Positions 1 to 7,713 of a DNA stretch of 64,000 bases are shown in pieces. A program made the position numbers and the translations under genes. The notes beneath the pieces are model-generated. The model ran no database searches. It was not told the origin of the DNA and was given only the letters and a program-made list of their open reading frames with translations. This DNA is from Streptomyces sp. I05A-00742 (GTDB lineage: Bacteria > Actinomycetota > Actinomycetes > Streptomycetales > Streptomycetaceae), in the NCBI RefSeq assembly GCF_013055795.1, contig NZ_JABETO010000007.1, positions 170,106 through 234,105 on the forward strand. Reading direction: 5' to 3'. The first letter of the stretch is position 1. Every line of letters starts with the position of its first letter.

Positions 1-412
1 GGGACGCCGTCTCCGACATCCGGACGAGGTCCAGGTGTTCCAGCAGGTAGTCGAGGTACGCCTCGACGAACGCCCGGATCCGTTCGTCCGCCGCGGCGCC
101 GGGGCCCAGGGGCGGCGGGCCGTACAGGATCGCCTCCTGGAGATCGCGCTCACGGGCGTCGAGGAGCGCCGCGGCCAGTCCGGACTTGTCGCCGAAGCGG
201 CGGAACAGGGTGCCCTTGCCGACCCCGGCCGCCGTCGCCACCTGGTCCATCGACACGGCGTCCACGCCGTGTTCGGCGAAGAGGCGGGCCGCGGCGTCCA
301 GGACGGCGGCGCGGTTGCGCGCCGCGTCGGCGCGCTCCTTGGGCGGTGGGCCGACGCGGAGCTCAAGGAGCCTTGCGGAAGCGGACTGTGGTCCGTTAGC
401 GTCTGGAGTCAC
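1..412 (-). CDS. TetR-family transcriptional regulator (3' end outside window)
   Basis: Reading leftward from a GTG at 412, the protein has an N-terminal tail of about 28 residues and then a classic TetR helix-turn-helix: ARNRAAVLDAAARLFAEHG, VSMDQVATAAGVGKGTLFRR and FGDKSGL. The ligand domain begins (RIRAFVEAYLDYLLEHLDLV) and is cut by the window edge. No Shine-Dalgarno precedes the GTG, so a leaderless transcript is likely. No other in-frame start exists before the HTH. It is divergent from the rhodanese gene at 449, with two copies of a palindromic site in the shared region, so autoregulation and control of the rhodanese gene are inferred. Ligand unknown. Confidence 0.9.
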   Translation of the reverse strand, partial: MTPDANGPQSASARLLELRVGPPPKERADAARNRAAVLDAAARLFAEHGVDAVSMDQVATAAGVGKGTLFRRFGDKSGLAAALLDARERDLQEAILYGPPPLGPGAAADERIRAFVEAYLDYLLEHLDLVRMSETAS

Positions 413-431
413 GTAACCGGACTATAGTCCG
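382..431. promoter_or_regulatory. Two palindromic operator candidates of the TetR regulator
   Basis: A perfect 14-bp palindrome CGGACTATAGTCCG lies at 418-431, between the divergent TetR and rhodanese starts. A second copy with the same half-sites, CGGACTGTGGTCCG, lies at 382-395, just inside the TetR reading frame. Paired identical half-sites beside a tetR gene are the expected layout of an autoregulatory operator. The role is inferred from position only. Confidence 0.7.
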
Positions 432-448
432 TCTTTGGAGGAAGTGAC

Positions 449-775
449 ATGACCGCACTCATCACGCGTGACGAGCTCAAGGCAGCGATCGACGCGGGCT
501 CCGTGACCGTCGTCGACGCCCTGGGCGGCGAGTACCACGCCCAGCAGCACCTGCCGGGCGCGCTGGCGCTGACCCTCGCGGAGGTCGACTCCAAGGCGTC
601 GGGCCTGCTGCCCGACCGCGACGCCGCGATCGTCACCTACTGCTCCAACCCCGGGTGCCCCAACAGCAGTCAGGTCGCCGAGCGGCTGACCGCGCTCGGG
701 TACACCAATGTCCGCAAGTACCGCGAGGGGATCCAGGACTGGGTGGAGGCCGGCCTTCCCGTCGAGTCCGCCTGA
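449..775 (+). CDS. Rhodanese-like domain protein
   Basis: A 108-residue single rhodanese domain. Family landmarks are VTVVDALGGEYHAQQHLPGA near residues 18-37, the loop YCSNPGCPNS with the presumed active-site cysteine near residue 64, and the C-terminal YREGIQDWVEAGLPV. Such proteins move sulfane sulfur or sense reactive species; the acceptor is not evident. The start is supported by GGAGGAAGTGAC immediately upstream. It is divergent from the TetR gene and lies next to its palindromes, so repression by that regulator is likely. Confidence 0.9.
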   Translation: MTALITRDELKAAIDAGSVTVVDALGGEYHAQQHLPGALALTLAEVDSKASGLLPDRDAAIVTYCSNPGCPNSSQVAERLTALGYTNVRKYREGIQDWVEAGLPVESA

Positions 776-780
776 CCGCC

Positions 781-820
781 GGGGCCGGGGCCGGTTCGGG
801 GCGGCCCCGCCCCCGGCCCC
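781..820 (+). terminator. GC-rich hairpin after the rhodanese gene
   Basis: Arms GGGGCCGGGG (781-790) and CCCCGGCCCC (811-820) are perfect complements, with a smaller GC hairpin nested inside. It begins five bases after the rhodanese stop. There is no T-run, as is usual in Streptomyces terminators. Confidence 0.5.
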
Positions 821-827
821 GCCGGCG

Positions 828-897
828 TCACGCCCCCGCGGCGGCGGGGGCGAGCGCCGTCAGGTAGTGGTCGTACGCCGAGCGCCAGGCGGCGGAC
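828..897 (-). pseudogene. 3' remnant of an unidentified minus-strand gene
   Basis: Read leftward, the segment has strongly GC3-biased codons giving SAAWRSAYDHYLTALAP and a TGA at 828-830. This resembles a real protein C-terminus. The codon pattern stops being convincing at about 895, where the opposite strand becomes the coding one (acetyltransferase remnant). I do not recognise the family. The abrupt switch suggests a deletion that fused two convergent gene ends. Confidence 0.3.
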
Positions 898-1253
898 GGC
901 GCCCGGCTCTTCGGCATCCGGCTCGACGGGACGCCGGTCGGCGGGGTGATGTTCGTGGACTTCGACGCCGCCCTGGGGGTGTGCGAGATCGGGTGCCGGC
1001 CGGAGCCGGCCGGCGAGAGGCACGGCCTGGTCACCAAGGTCTGCGGCGCCCTGCCGGACCGGGCGTTCACCACCCGCGGGCCGCACCGCGCCGAGTGGAA
1101 CTGCCGCGCCGACAACAAGCGGAGCTCCGCCATGGCCGAGCGGCTCGGCATGACGATGGAGGGCGTGCGGCGCGGGTACCGGCCGTACGACGGCGCCCGC
1201 CACGACAGGGAGGGCCGGGCGGCCCGGCCGGGGAGTGGCGTGCCCGCCGGTAG
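868..1253 (+). pseudogene. GNAT (RimJ/RimL-like) acetyltransferase, truncated and frameshifted
   Basis: From 868 the frame reads WSYAERQAADGARLFGIRLD, GTPVGGVMFVDFD, then CEIGC, LVTKVCGAL, HRAEWNCRADNKRSSAMAER and LGMTMEGVRRG, the C-terminal half of a RimJ-type N-acetyltransferase. The N-terminal half is missing: an in-frame TAG sits at 865 with no earlier start. Near 1210 the frame shifts; the expected ending AGEWRARR and a TAG at 1251 lie in another frame. It is therefore broken at both ends and probably non-functional. Confidence 0.65.
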
Positions 1254-1347
1254 CGGGCGCCGGGAGTGGGTGCGCTCCCCGGAGCCCCGGCCCGCGTCCT
1301 AGGCTGGAAGGTGCGGCATCAGGACCGACGACGTTCGGGAGGCCGAC

Positions 1348-1539
1348 ATGACCAGGAAAGTAGCCGACTGCCGCAGGGTCCCCAGCGAGTCGCACTGCTC
1401 GCTCACCATCGCCGGTGAGGAGGACGAGGTGCTGCGCGCCGCGACCCAGCACGCCGTCTCCGTGCACCGGCACGAGGACACACCGGAGCTGCGCGAACAG
1501 ATCAAGGAGTTCCTGGAGGACGAGAAGACGCCCGCGTGA
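1348..1539 (+). CDS. DUF1059 family small protein
   Basis: A 63-residue protein whose whole length matches the DUF1059 pattern: KVADCRRVPSESHCSLTIAG, then EEDEVLRAATQHAVSVHRH and a C-terminal ELREQIKEFLEDE. Two conserved cysteines (C8 and C17) lie near the N-terminus. GGGAGG precedes the ATG at 1348. The family is common in actinobacteria and has no agreed function. It stands alone, convergent with the P-type ATPase gene. Confidence 0.88.
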   Translation: MTRKVADCRRVPSESHCSLTIAGEEDEVLRAATQHAVSVHRHEDTPELREQIKEFLEDEKTPA

Positions 1540-1596
1540 CCGCTGAGGCGTCAGGGGCGGCGGAATGCCTCCCATGCAAAGAAGCTCCGTCCGGAG

Positions 1597-3984
1597 TCAT
1601 GCGGGGAACTTCCGCCCCACCCACCGCCAGGCGATCTCCAGCACCAGCGCCGACGCGGCCGCGATACCCACCGCGGCCCAGGGCAGCGTCGTCCCCACCA
1701 GCTTCAGCGCGAAGAACCGCTGGAGCCACGGCACGCCCAGGACGACCAGGAAGGCCACGCCCATGGCGGCGACCAGCAGGATCCGCCACCACGTATAGGG
1801 CCGGGCGATGATCGCCAGCACCCACATCGAGATCAGGAAGAGCGTCAGCGTCGCCGCGCTGGTCTCCGCGTCCAGGGCGCCCGCGCCCGAGTAGTGGTGC
1901 CGGGCCAGCAGGTACGTGGCGAACGTGGCCGCGCCCGCGATCAGTCCGGCCGGGACCGAGTACCGCATCACGCGCCGGACGAAGTTGGGCTTCGCGCGCT
2001 CCTTGTTGGGCGCCAGAGCCAGGAAGAAGGCGGGCACGCCGATCGTCAGCGTGGACAGCAGCGTCAGATGGCGCGGCAGGAAGGGGTACGGCACACGGGT
2101 GCAGACGACGAGGACGGCCAGCAGCACCGAGTAGACGGTCTTCGTCAGGAACAGCGTCGCCACCCGCGTGATGTTGCCGATGACCCGGCGCCCCTCGGCG
2201 ACCACCGAGGGCAGCGAGGCGAAGCTGTTGTTCAGCAGCACGATCTGGGCGACGGCCCGGGTCGCCTCGGAGCCGGCGCCCATGGCGACGCCGATGTCCG
2301 CGTCCTTGAGCGCCAGCACGTCGTTGACGCCGTCGCCGGTCATCGCCACGGTGTGCCCGCGCGACTGGAGCGCCCCGACCATGTCCCGCTTCTGCTGCGG
2401 GCTGACGCGGCCGAAAACCGACCCCTCGTCGAGGACCTTCCCCATGTCCTCGCGCTCCGCGGGGAGCTTGCGCGCGTCGACCGGGGACTCGGCGCGGGGC
2501 AGTCCGAGCTTGGCGGCGACCGCGCCGACGGAGACCGCGTTGTCGCCGGAGATGACCTTCGCGGCGACCTTCTGTTCCGCGAAATAACGCAGGGTGTCGC
2601 CCGCGTCGGGGCGCAGCCGCTGTTCCAGGACGACGAGCGCGGTCGGCCGGACGCCGTTGGCGACCTGCGGGTCGTCCAGCTCCCGGTCGGAGCGGGCGAG
2701 CAGGAGCACCCGCAGGCCCTGGGCGTTCAGCTCCTCGACCTCGGCGAGCGCCCGGTCGCCCTCCCGGAGGAGCACGTCGGGCGCGCCGAGCAGCCAGGTG
2801 CCGCTGTCGCCGCCGGGTCCGTCGAGGGCGGCGCCGCTGTACTTGCGGGCAGAGGAGAAGGGCAGCGACCCGGTGCAGCGCCAGCCCTCGCCGTCCGGGT
2901 AGGCGTCGGCGATCGCCTGGAGGCTGGCGTTGGGGCGCGGGTCGGACTCGCCGAGGGCGCCGAGCACCTGGCGGACGTACGCCTCCTCGGTGTCGGCGAG
3001 CAGGCGCAGGTCCGAGACGTCCATGCCGCCCTCGGTGAGCGTGCCGGTCTTGTCGAGGCAGACGACGTCGACGCGGGCCAGCCCCTCGATCGCGGGCAGC
3101 TCCTGCACCAGGCACTGCTTGTTGCCGAGCCGGATGACGCCGATCGCGAAGGCGACGGAGGTCAGCAGCACCAGGCCCTCGGGGACCATGGGGACGATCC
3201 CGGCGACCATCCGCCGTACCGCCTCCCGCCAGTCGTGCTCCTGCACCACGAGCTGGCTGATGATCAGCCCGATGGCCGTCGGGATCATCATCCATGTCAC
3301 ATACTTCAGGATCCGGCTGATGCCGGTGCGCAGTTCGGAGTGGACGAGCGTGAAGCGGGACGCCTCCTCGGCGAGCTGCGCGGCGTACGCCTCGCGGCCC
3401 ACCTTGGTGGCGGTGAACGCGCCGCCGCCCGCGACCACGAACGAGCCCGACATCACCTGGTCGCCGGTCTTCTTCAGCACCGGGTCGGCCTCGCCGGTGA
3501 GCAGCGACTCGTCGATCTCCAGCCCGTCGGTCTCCAGGACCTCGCCGTCGACGACGCACTTGTCGCCGGGGCCGAGCTCGATGACGTCACCGAGGACGAT
3601 CTCGCCGGTGCCGAGGGCGACGGACTCGCCGTCGCGCCGGACGGTGGGTTTGGCCTCGCCGATGACGGCCAGCGAGTCGAGGGTCTTCTTGGCCCGCAGC
3701 TCCTGGAGGATGCCGATCGCGGTGTTGGCGACGATGACGAAGCCGAAGAGGCCGTCCTGGATCGGGCCGACGACCAGGATGATCAGGAAGAGCACGCCGA
3801 TGATGGCGTTGAAGCGGGTGAGGACGTTGGCCCGGACGATCTCCGTCACGGATCGCGAGGAGCGCACCGGGACGTCGTTGACCTCGCCCCGGGCCACGCG
3901 TTCCGCGACCTCCCCTGCGGTCAGCCCGGGGTGCCGGGACGACCGGGCGGGAGCCTCGCGTGCCGTCTGCGCCGGATCGCTCAT
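1597..3984 (-). CDS. P-type cation ATPase (CtpE-like)
   Basis: A 795-residue HAD-type P-ATPase. Visible motifs are the actuator TGEA (163-166, usually TGES), membrane helix 4 with MVPEGLVLL, the phosphorylation site DKTGTLT with D311, and MTGDGVND (548-555). Ten hydrophobic segments fit the usual topology. The PEGL form of helix 4, the absence of N-terminal metal-binding cysteines, and the overall order resemble mycobacterial CtpE, linked in the literature to calcium uptake; the ion here is inferred. The ATG at 3984 (MSDPAQTARE) is preferred over an upstream in-frame ATG at 4017. It lies 19 bp after the DUF2530 gene, probably one transcript. Confidence 0.92.
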   Translation of the reverse strand: MSDPAQTAREAPARSSRHPGLTAGEVAERVARGEVNDVPVRSSRSVTEIVRANVLTRFNAIIGVLFLIILVVGPIQDGLFGFVIVANTAIGILQELRAKKTLDSLAVIGEAKPTVRRDGESVALGTGEIVLGDVIELGPGDKCVVDGEVLETDGLEIDESLLTGEADPVLKKTGDQVMSGSFVVAGGGAFTATKVGREAYAAQLAEEASRFTLVHSELRTGISRILKYVTWMMIPTAIGLIISQLVVQEHDWREAVRRMVAGIVPMVPEGLVLLTSVAFAIGVIRLGNKQCLVQELPAIEGLARVDVVCLDKTGTLTEGGMDVSDLRLLADTEEAYVRQVLGALGESDPRPNASLQAIADAYPDGEGWRCTGSLPFSSARKYSGAALDGPGGDSGTWLLGAPDVLLREGDRALAEVEELNAQGLRVLLLARSDRELDDPQVANGVRPTALVVLEQRLRPDAGDTLRYFAEQKVAAKVISGDNAVSVGAVAAKLGLPRAESPVDARKLPAEREDMGKVLDEGSVFGRVSPQQKRDMVGALQSRGHTVAMTGDGVNDVLALKDADIGVAMGAGSEATRAVAQIVLLNNSFASLPSVVAEGRRVIGNITRVATLFLTKTVYSVLLAVLVVCTRVPYPFLPRHLTLLSTLTIGVPAFFLALAPNKERAKPNFVRRVMRYSVPAGLIAGAATFATYLLARHHYSGAGALDAETSAATLTLFLISMWVLAIIARPYTWWRILLVAAMGVAFLVVLGVPWLQRFFALKLVGTTLPWAAVGIAAASALVLEIAWRWVGRKFPA

Positions 3985-4003
3985 GCTCCGACGGTACGGG
4001 CGT

Positions 4004-4306
4004 TCAGCCCGTTTCACCTTCCGAAGGAACGCTTTCGGACGGGTTCCGCCCGGCCTCCCGGGCCGCCGCGTGCCGCTTGATCGCGGCGTCGCGCCGGCGG
4101 ACGTACCAGACGCCGACGAGACCGAGGCCGCCGCCGGTCAGACAGGTCCACAGCCACCACAGGTGGCCGCCGTCGGAGAGCCGGCCGTAGAAGGGGAGCT
4201 GGACGAGGAAGAGGACGAACCACACGATCGTGCCGCCGGTGATGGTGGCGACGACATTGCCCTCCAGGGGCTCCGGCGCCTCGTGCCTGGGTGTCCACTT
4301 CGTCAT
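4004..4306 (-). CDS. DUF2530 domain membrane protein
   Basis: A 100-residue protein starting MTKWTPRHEAPEPLEGN. Two membrane helices (about residues 20-40 and 52-70) are separated by a short loop, followed by a basic tail (VRRRDAAIKRHAAAREAG). The sequence fits DUF2530, a small actinobacterial membrane family without assigned function. It precedes the P-type ATPase by 19 bp on the same strand and may be co-transcribed. The start at 4306 is preferred over an upstream in-frame ATG at 4387, whose extra codons look non-coding. Confidence 0.85.
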   Translation of the reverse strand: MTKWTPRHEAPEPLEGNVVATITGGTIVWFVLFLVQLPFYGRLSDGGHLWWLWTCLTGGGLGLVGVWYVRRRDAAIKRHAAAREAGRNPSESVPSEGETG

Positions 4307-4417
4307 GGCCGCCAGCCTAGTCCGTCCGGACGGACCGATCTTGGCCGGATCCCTGGCCTTATAGGGGTCTACGCGCGGAGATAGCAATTCGTGGCTTGTT
4401 TATTCATACTGAAACGC

Positions 4418-4479
4418 ATCCGATCTGATCGGATTCTTCTGTAGAAACATCCAAAGCGGAAATTCAAAGCGAAACATCC
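4418..4479. promoter_or_regulatory. Palindrome and direct repeats upstream of the purine permease
   Basis: The AT-rich stretch 4377-4480 stands out in this GC-rich window. It contains a perfect inverted repeat ATCCGATC-T-GATCGGAT at 4418-4434 and two direct copies of GAAACATCC at 4444-4452 and 4471-4479, with CAAAGCG repeated between them. These lie 55-115 bp before the NCS2 permease start, where a repressor or activator site would be expected. No known purine riboswitch signature was visible. Confidence 0.5.
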
Positions 4480-4532
4480 CCAGTGACCGTCCCGTGGGCC
4501 TCGGCCCCCCTCCCGTCCGTCTGAGGTCCCGC

Positions 4533-5999
4533 ATGCCCTCCTCGGCCACCGCACCGGTCGACGCCCAGCAGCCCTCCCCGCCGCCGTCCGGCAACCCGCT
4601 CGACCGCTGGTTCCGGATCACCGAGCGGGGCTCGTCCATCGCCCGTGAGGTGCGTGGCGGACTCGCCACCTTCTTTGCGATGGCGTACATCATCGTGCTG
4701 AACCCGATCATCCTCGGGGCCGGCCAGGACAAGTTCGGGCATCAGCTGGACAACGCCCAACTGGTCACGGCCACCGCCCTGATGGCCGGTCTCAGCACCG
4801 TCCTCATGGGCGCCATCGGCAACGTCCCCATCGCCTGCGCCGCCGGCCTCGGCATCAACGCCGTCGTCTCGCTCCAGCTGGCCCCCAAGATGAGCTGGCC
4901 GGACGCGATGGGCATGGTGGTCCTGGCCGGTCTGGTCCTGATGCTGCTCGTCGCCTCCGGTCTGCGGCAGCGCGTCATGGACGCCATCCCGAACGGCCTG
5001 CGGCGCGCCATCGCCATCGGCATCGGCCTCTTCATCTCGCTGATCGGCCTGGTCGACTCCGGCTTCGTCACCCGCAACCCGGACGCCGCCCACACCACCG
5101 TCCCCATGGGTCTCGGCCAGGGCGGCCAGCTGCACGGCTGGCCCGTCCTGATCTTCGCCGTCGGGCTGGTGCTGACCTTCATCCTGCTCGTCCGCAAGGC
5201 GCCCGGGGCGATCCTCATCGGCATCGTCGTGATGACCTTCGTGGCGATCCTGATCAACGAGCTGGCCGAGATCCCGGACGCCAACTGGGGCCTCAGCGTC
5301 CCCAGCGTCCCCGACAGCATCGTCGGCGCCCCCGACTTCGGCCTCGTCGGCGACATCAGCCTCTTCGGCGGCTTCCATGAAGTGGGCCTGCTCACCGGCT
5401 GTCTGTTCGTCTTCACCGTGCTGCTGTCCGGCTTCTTCGACGCGATGGGCACGATCATCGGCGTCGGCGAGGAGGCCGGCCTCACCGACGAGAACGGCCA
5501 GCTGCCCAACATGGGCAAGATCCTGATGGTCGACGGCGTCGCCGTCGCCGCAGGCGGCCTCGGCTCGGCCTCCGCCAACACCTGCTTCGTCGAGTCCACC
5601 GCGGGCGTCGGCGAGGGCGCCCGCACCGGCCTCGCCAACCTCATGACCGGCGGCCTCTTCCTGCTGGCCCTGATCTTCACCCCGCTCGCCACCGTCGTCC
5701 CCTCCCAGGCGGCGACCCCGGCCCTGCTGGTCGTCGGCTTCCTGATCATGGCGGCCAACGTCAAGGAGATCGACTGGAGCGACTTCACGATCGCGATCCC
5801 CGCGTTCCTGACGATCGTCTCGATGCCCTTCACCTACTCCATCACCAACGGCATCGGCATCGGCGTCCTCGCCTTCATCCTCCTGCGCATCGCCGACCGC
5901 CGCTTCCGCGAGATCCCGTGGCTGCTGAACGTGGTGGGGGCGTGCTTCCTCGTCTACTTCATGCTCGACCCGATCGAGCAGGCGCTCGGTGTGAAGTAG
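4533..5999 (+). CDS. NCS2-family (AzgA-like) guanine/hypoxanthine permease
   Basis: A 488-residue polytopic membrane protein. The conserved start REVRGGLATFFAMAYIIVLN, the re-entrant GIGLFISLIGLVDSGFV, GFFDAMGTIIGVGEEAGL and STAGVGEGARTGLANLMTGG are hallmarks of AzgA-like NCS2 transporters, which import guanine, hypoxanthine or adenine with protons. The ATG at 4533 has GAGG six bases upstream. It is monocistronic, with a palindrome upstream and a strong terminator downstream. The last seven codons including the stop are followed by a near-exact 21-bp second copy. Confidence 0.93.
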   Translation: MPSSATAPVDAQQPSPPPSGNPLDRWFRITERGSSIAREVRGGLATFFAMAYIIVLNPIILGAGQDKFGHQLDNAQLVTATALMAGLSTVLMGAIGNVPIACAAGLGINAVVSLQLAPKMSWPDAMGMVVLAGLVLMLLVASGLRQRVMDAIPNGLRRAIAIGIGLFISLIGLVDSGFVTRNPDAAHTTVPMGLGQGGQLHGWPVLIFAVGLVLTFILLVRKAPGAILIGIVVMTFVAILINELAEIPDANWGLSVPSVPDSIVGAPDFGLVGDISLFGGFHEVGLLTGCLFVFTVLLSGFFDAMGTIIGVGEEAGLTDENGQLPNMGKILMVDGVAVAAGGLGSASANTCFVESTAGVGEGARTGLANLMTGGLFLLALIFTPLATVVPSQAATPALLVVGFLIMAANVKEIDWSDFTIAIPAFLTIVSMPFTYSITNGIGIGVLAFILLRIADRRFREIPWLLNVVGACFLVYFMLDPIEQALGVK

Positions 6000-6017
6000 C
6001 AGGCGCTCGGTGTGAAG
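5978..6017 (+). repeat. Tandem duplication of the permease 3' end
   Basis: GCAGGCGCTCGGTGTGAAG occurs at 5978-5996 and again at 5999-6017, a 21-bp period. The first copy holds the final codons before TAG; in the second copy the stop triplet has become CAG. It is one of several gene-end duplications in the window. Confidence 0.9.
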
Positions 6018-6035
6018 CAGGAGGAGAGAACGGGC

Positions 6036-6067
6036 CGTGGGCCCCGCCCGGCCGGGCGGGGCCCACG
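6036..6067. terminator. Bidirectional terminator between convergent genes
   Basis: A perfect 32-bp palindrome, arms CGTGGGCCCCGCCCGG and CCGGGCGGGGCCCACG, sits between the NCS2 permease stop (5999) and the stop of the minus-strand gene ending at 6075. Perfect symmetry and convergent flanks suit a bidirectional terminator. Confidence 0.85.
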
Positions 6068-6074
6068 ACGGTTT

Positions 6075-6953
6075 TCACCGCAGGGCCGTGCGCAGGGACA
6101 GCAGTTCCCTGGAGGCGGTCACCCCGGGCGTGCCGACAAGGCGGTCGACGATCTTCCTGTCGGCGGCCCGGCACGCCCGGTCGCGCTTCTTGATCACCCA
6201 GCGGTCGCCGTCGGGGTGGAAGTTCTCGTCCGCCCCCGTGTCCACCACGGCGAAGGGGCCGGCCGCCAGCTTCTTCCCGCCGTCGTGCTCGAAGACGACA
6301 TCGGCCAGCCCGTACCAGGGCTCGCCCCCGTTCGAGGGGACCCCCACGGTGAGGGTCAGCCGGTCGAGCCCGGCCGGCTCGACCTGGAAGCTGATGTCCT
6401 TCTCCATCGTGTGGGGCGTCCTCGGCAGCGGCCACGGCACGGCGAAGTCGTAGTTGGCGCTGCTGCCGAGCTCACCGCCCGTCGCGCCGCAGGGCGGGAA
6501 CCGTCCCATGTCCCGGAACCGGACCACGGCCTTGGTGATCAGGGACGGGCCACTGGCCCTGTTCTCGAACGTGATGTCGAGGTGGGGGCCGCGCAGGTCG
6601 CTCGCCTTGACGGGCTCGCTGTGACCGTCGAACGTGCTGCCTTCGATCCCGCCCCTGATGCCGGCGCTGATCCGGGCCACCTTCAGCCGGGGCAGCCGGC
6701 GGGCCTCCGCCGCCGCCACGTCGGCCTGCCGCCGGCCGCTGTCCGCCGATTTCCGCCCGCTGTCGGCGGAGTCCCTGGCGTAGTACAGCCCCGGGACCCC
6801 GAAGGCCACGGTGGCGACCACAGCGATCACCCCGGTGATCGCGGCCGGCGTCCGCCAGGACCAGCCGGCGTCGGGCGGGGCCCCGCCGCCTCCCGGTCCG
6901 CCGGGCGGCCCGCCCGGTCCGCTCCCCGCGCCGCCGCCTCCCGTGCTCGTCAT
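6075..6953 (-). CDS. Membrane-anchored hypothetical protein
   Basis: A 292-residue protein of unrecognised family. Residues 1-33 are Gly/Pro-rich, followed by one membrane helix (about 36-58, PAAITGVIAVVATVAFGVPG), a short Ser/Asp linker (DSADSGRKSADSGRR) and a roughly 210-residue extracytoplasmic domain. The domain is beta-rich in appearance (HLDITFENRASGPSLITKAVVRF) and contains two widely spaced cysteines. It stands alone between a shared terminator and the promoter region of a marR gene. No function can be assigned. Confidence 0.75.
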   Translation of the reverse strand: MTSTGGGGAGSGPGGPPGGPGGGGAPPDAGWSWRTPAAITGVIAVVATVAFGVPGLYYARDSADSGRKSADSGRRQADVAAAEARRLPRLKVARISAGIRGGIEGSTFDGHSEPVKASDLRGPHLDITFENRASGPSLITKAVVRFRDMGRFPPCGATGGELGSSANYDFAVPWPLPRTPHTMEKDISFQVEPAGLDRLTLTVGVPSNGGEPWYGLADVVFEHDGGKKLAAGPFAVVDTGADENFHPDGDRWVIKKRDRACRAADRKIVDRLVGTPGVTASRELLSLRTALR

Positions 6954-7166
6954 CCAGGCTCCCGCGTCCGTGACTCAACTCCGCTTCCGGGACGGCCGAT
7001 TATGCAGGAGCGCCGTGTGGCGTGCGATGCCCCGGACGCCGTCGGCCCGGCGGAGCCGGACGTTCACCGCTGTGGGCGACGGGATGGTCGTACGGCGCGC
7101 GCCTCCCGTCGATCCCGCCCCCGGGCCGTCCCCCTGCCCCCGTGCGCCCCCGCGTGCACACTTTCC

Positions 7167-7192
7167 TTAGGTGAAATAATGAGTTAATCTAA
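7167..7192. promoter_or_regulatory. Imperfect inverted repeat at the MarR start
   Basis: TTAGGTGAAA at 7167-7176 pairs imperfectly with GTTAATCTAA ending at 7192, overlapping the start codon. Its AT-richness contrasts with the flanks. MarR proteins usually bind such sites over their own promoter, so autorepression of this marR-MFS pair is inferred. Confidence 0.45.
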
Positions 7193-7689
7193 TGAACATG
7201 CCGGACCTGTCCCGCACCTCTTCCTCCGAGGTCCCCGATCCCGAAGCGACGTCCCCGGAGACCGCCGCCACCACCGACACGGACGCAGTGAACGCACTGC
7301 GGTCGGGTGTCATGCGGCTGTCCCGGAGGCTCAAGCACCAGCGGGTCGACGAATCGCTCAGCCCCGCCGAGATGTCCGTTCTGGGCACCCTGGCGCGGTG
7401 TGGTTCCGCCACCCCGGGGGAGCTGGCCCGCAAGGAGCATGTGCAGCCGCCGTCGATGACCCGCATCGTGGCGCTGCTGGAGAGCAAGGGCCTGGTCAGG
7501 CTGGAACCGCACCCCGAGGACCGCCGGCAGAAGGTGGTCACACAGACCGAGCAGGCCGAGGCCATGCTCGAAGAGAGCCGGCGCAAGCGCAACGCCTGGC
7601 TGGCCGAGCTGGCCGGGCAACTGGACGAGGACGAGTGGGCGACGCTGCGCGCCGCCGCACCGGTACTGGAGAAACTCGCGCACTTGTAG
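7192..7689 (+). CDS. MarR-family transcriptional regulator
   Basis: A 165-residue MarR protein. After a Ser/Thr-rich N-terminal tail (about 1-30), the winged helix runs MSVLGTLARCGSATPGELAR, VQPPSMTRIVALLESKGLV with the wing PEDRRQKV, then the C-terminal dimerisation helix. Two ATGs (7192 and 7198) are possible. It lies 24 bp upstream of an MFS exporter on the same strand, the usual arrangement for a repressor of a drug efflux pump. An AT-rich inverted repeat overlaps its start. Confidence 0.92.
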   Translation: MNMPDLSRTSSSEVPDPEATSPETAATTDTDAVNALRSGVMRLSRRLKHQRVDESLSPAEMSVLGTLARCGSATPGELARKEHVQPPSMTRIVALLESKGLVRLEPHPEDRRQKVVTQTEQAEAMLEESRRKRNAWLAELAGQLDEDEWATLRAAAPVLEKLAHL

Positions 7690-7713
7690 CCCGAGCAAAG
7701 GAGGCGAACCCGC

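Noticed and set aside
1894..4080. 728-codon plus-strand frame opposite the P-type ATPase
   Set aside because: Antisense artefact of a high-GC gene; no recognisable protein features.
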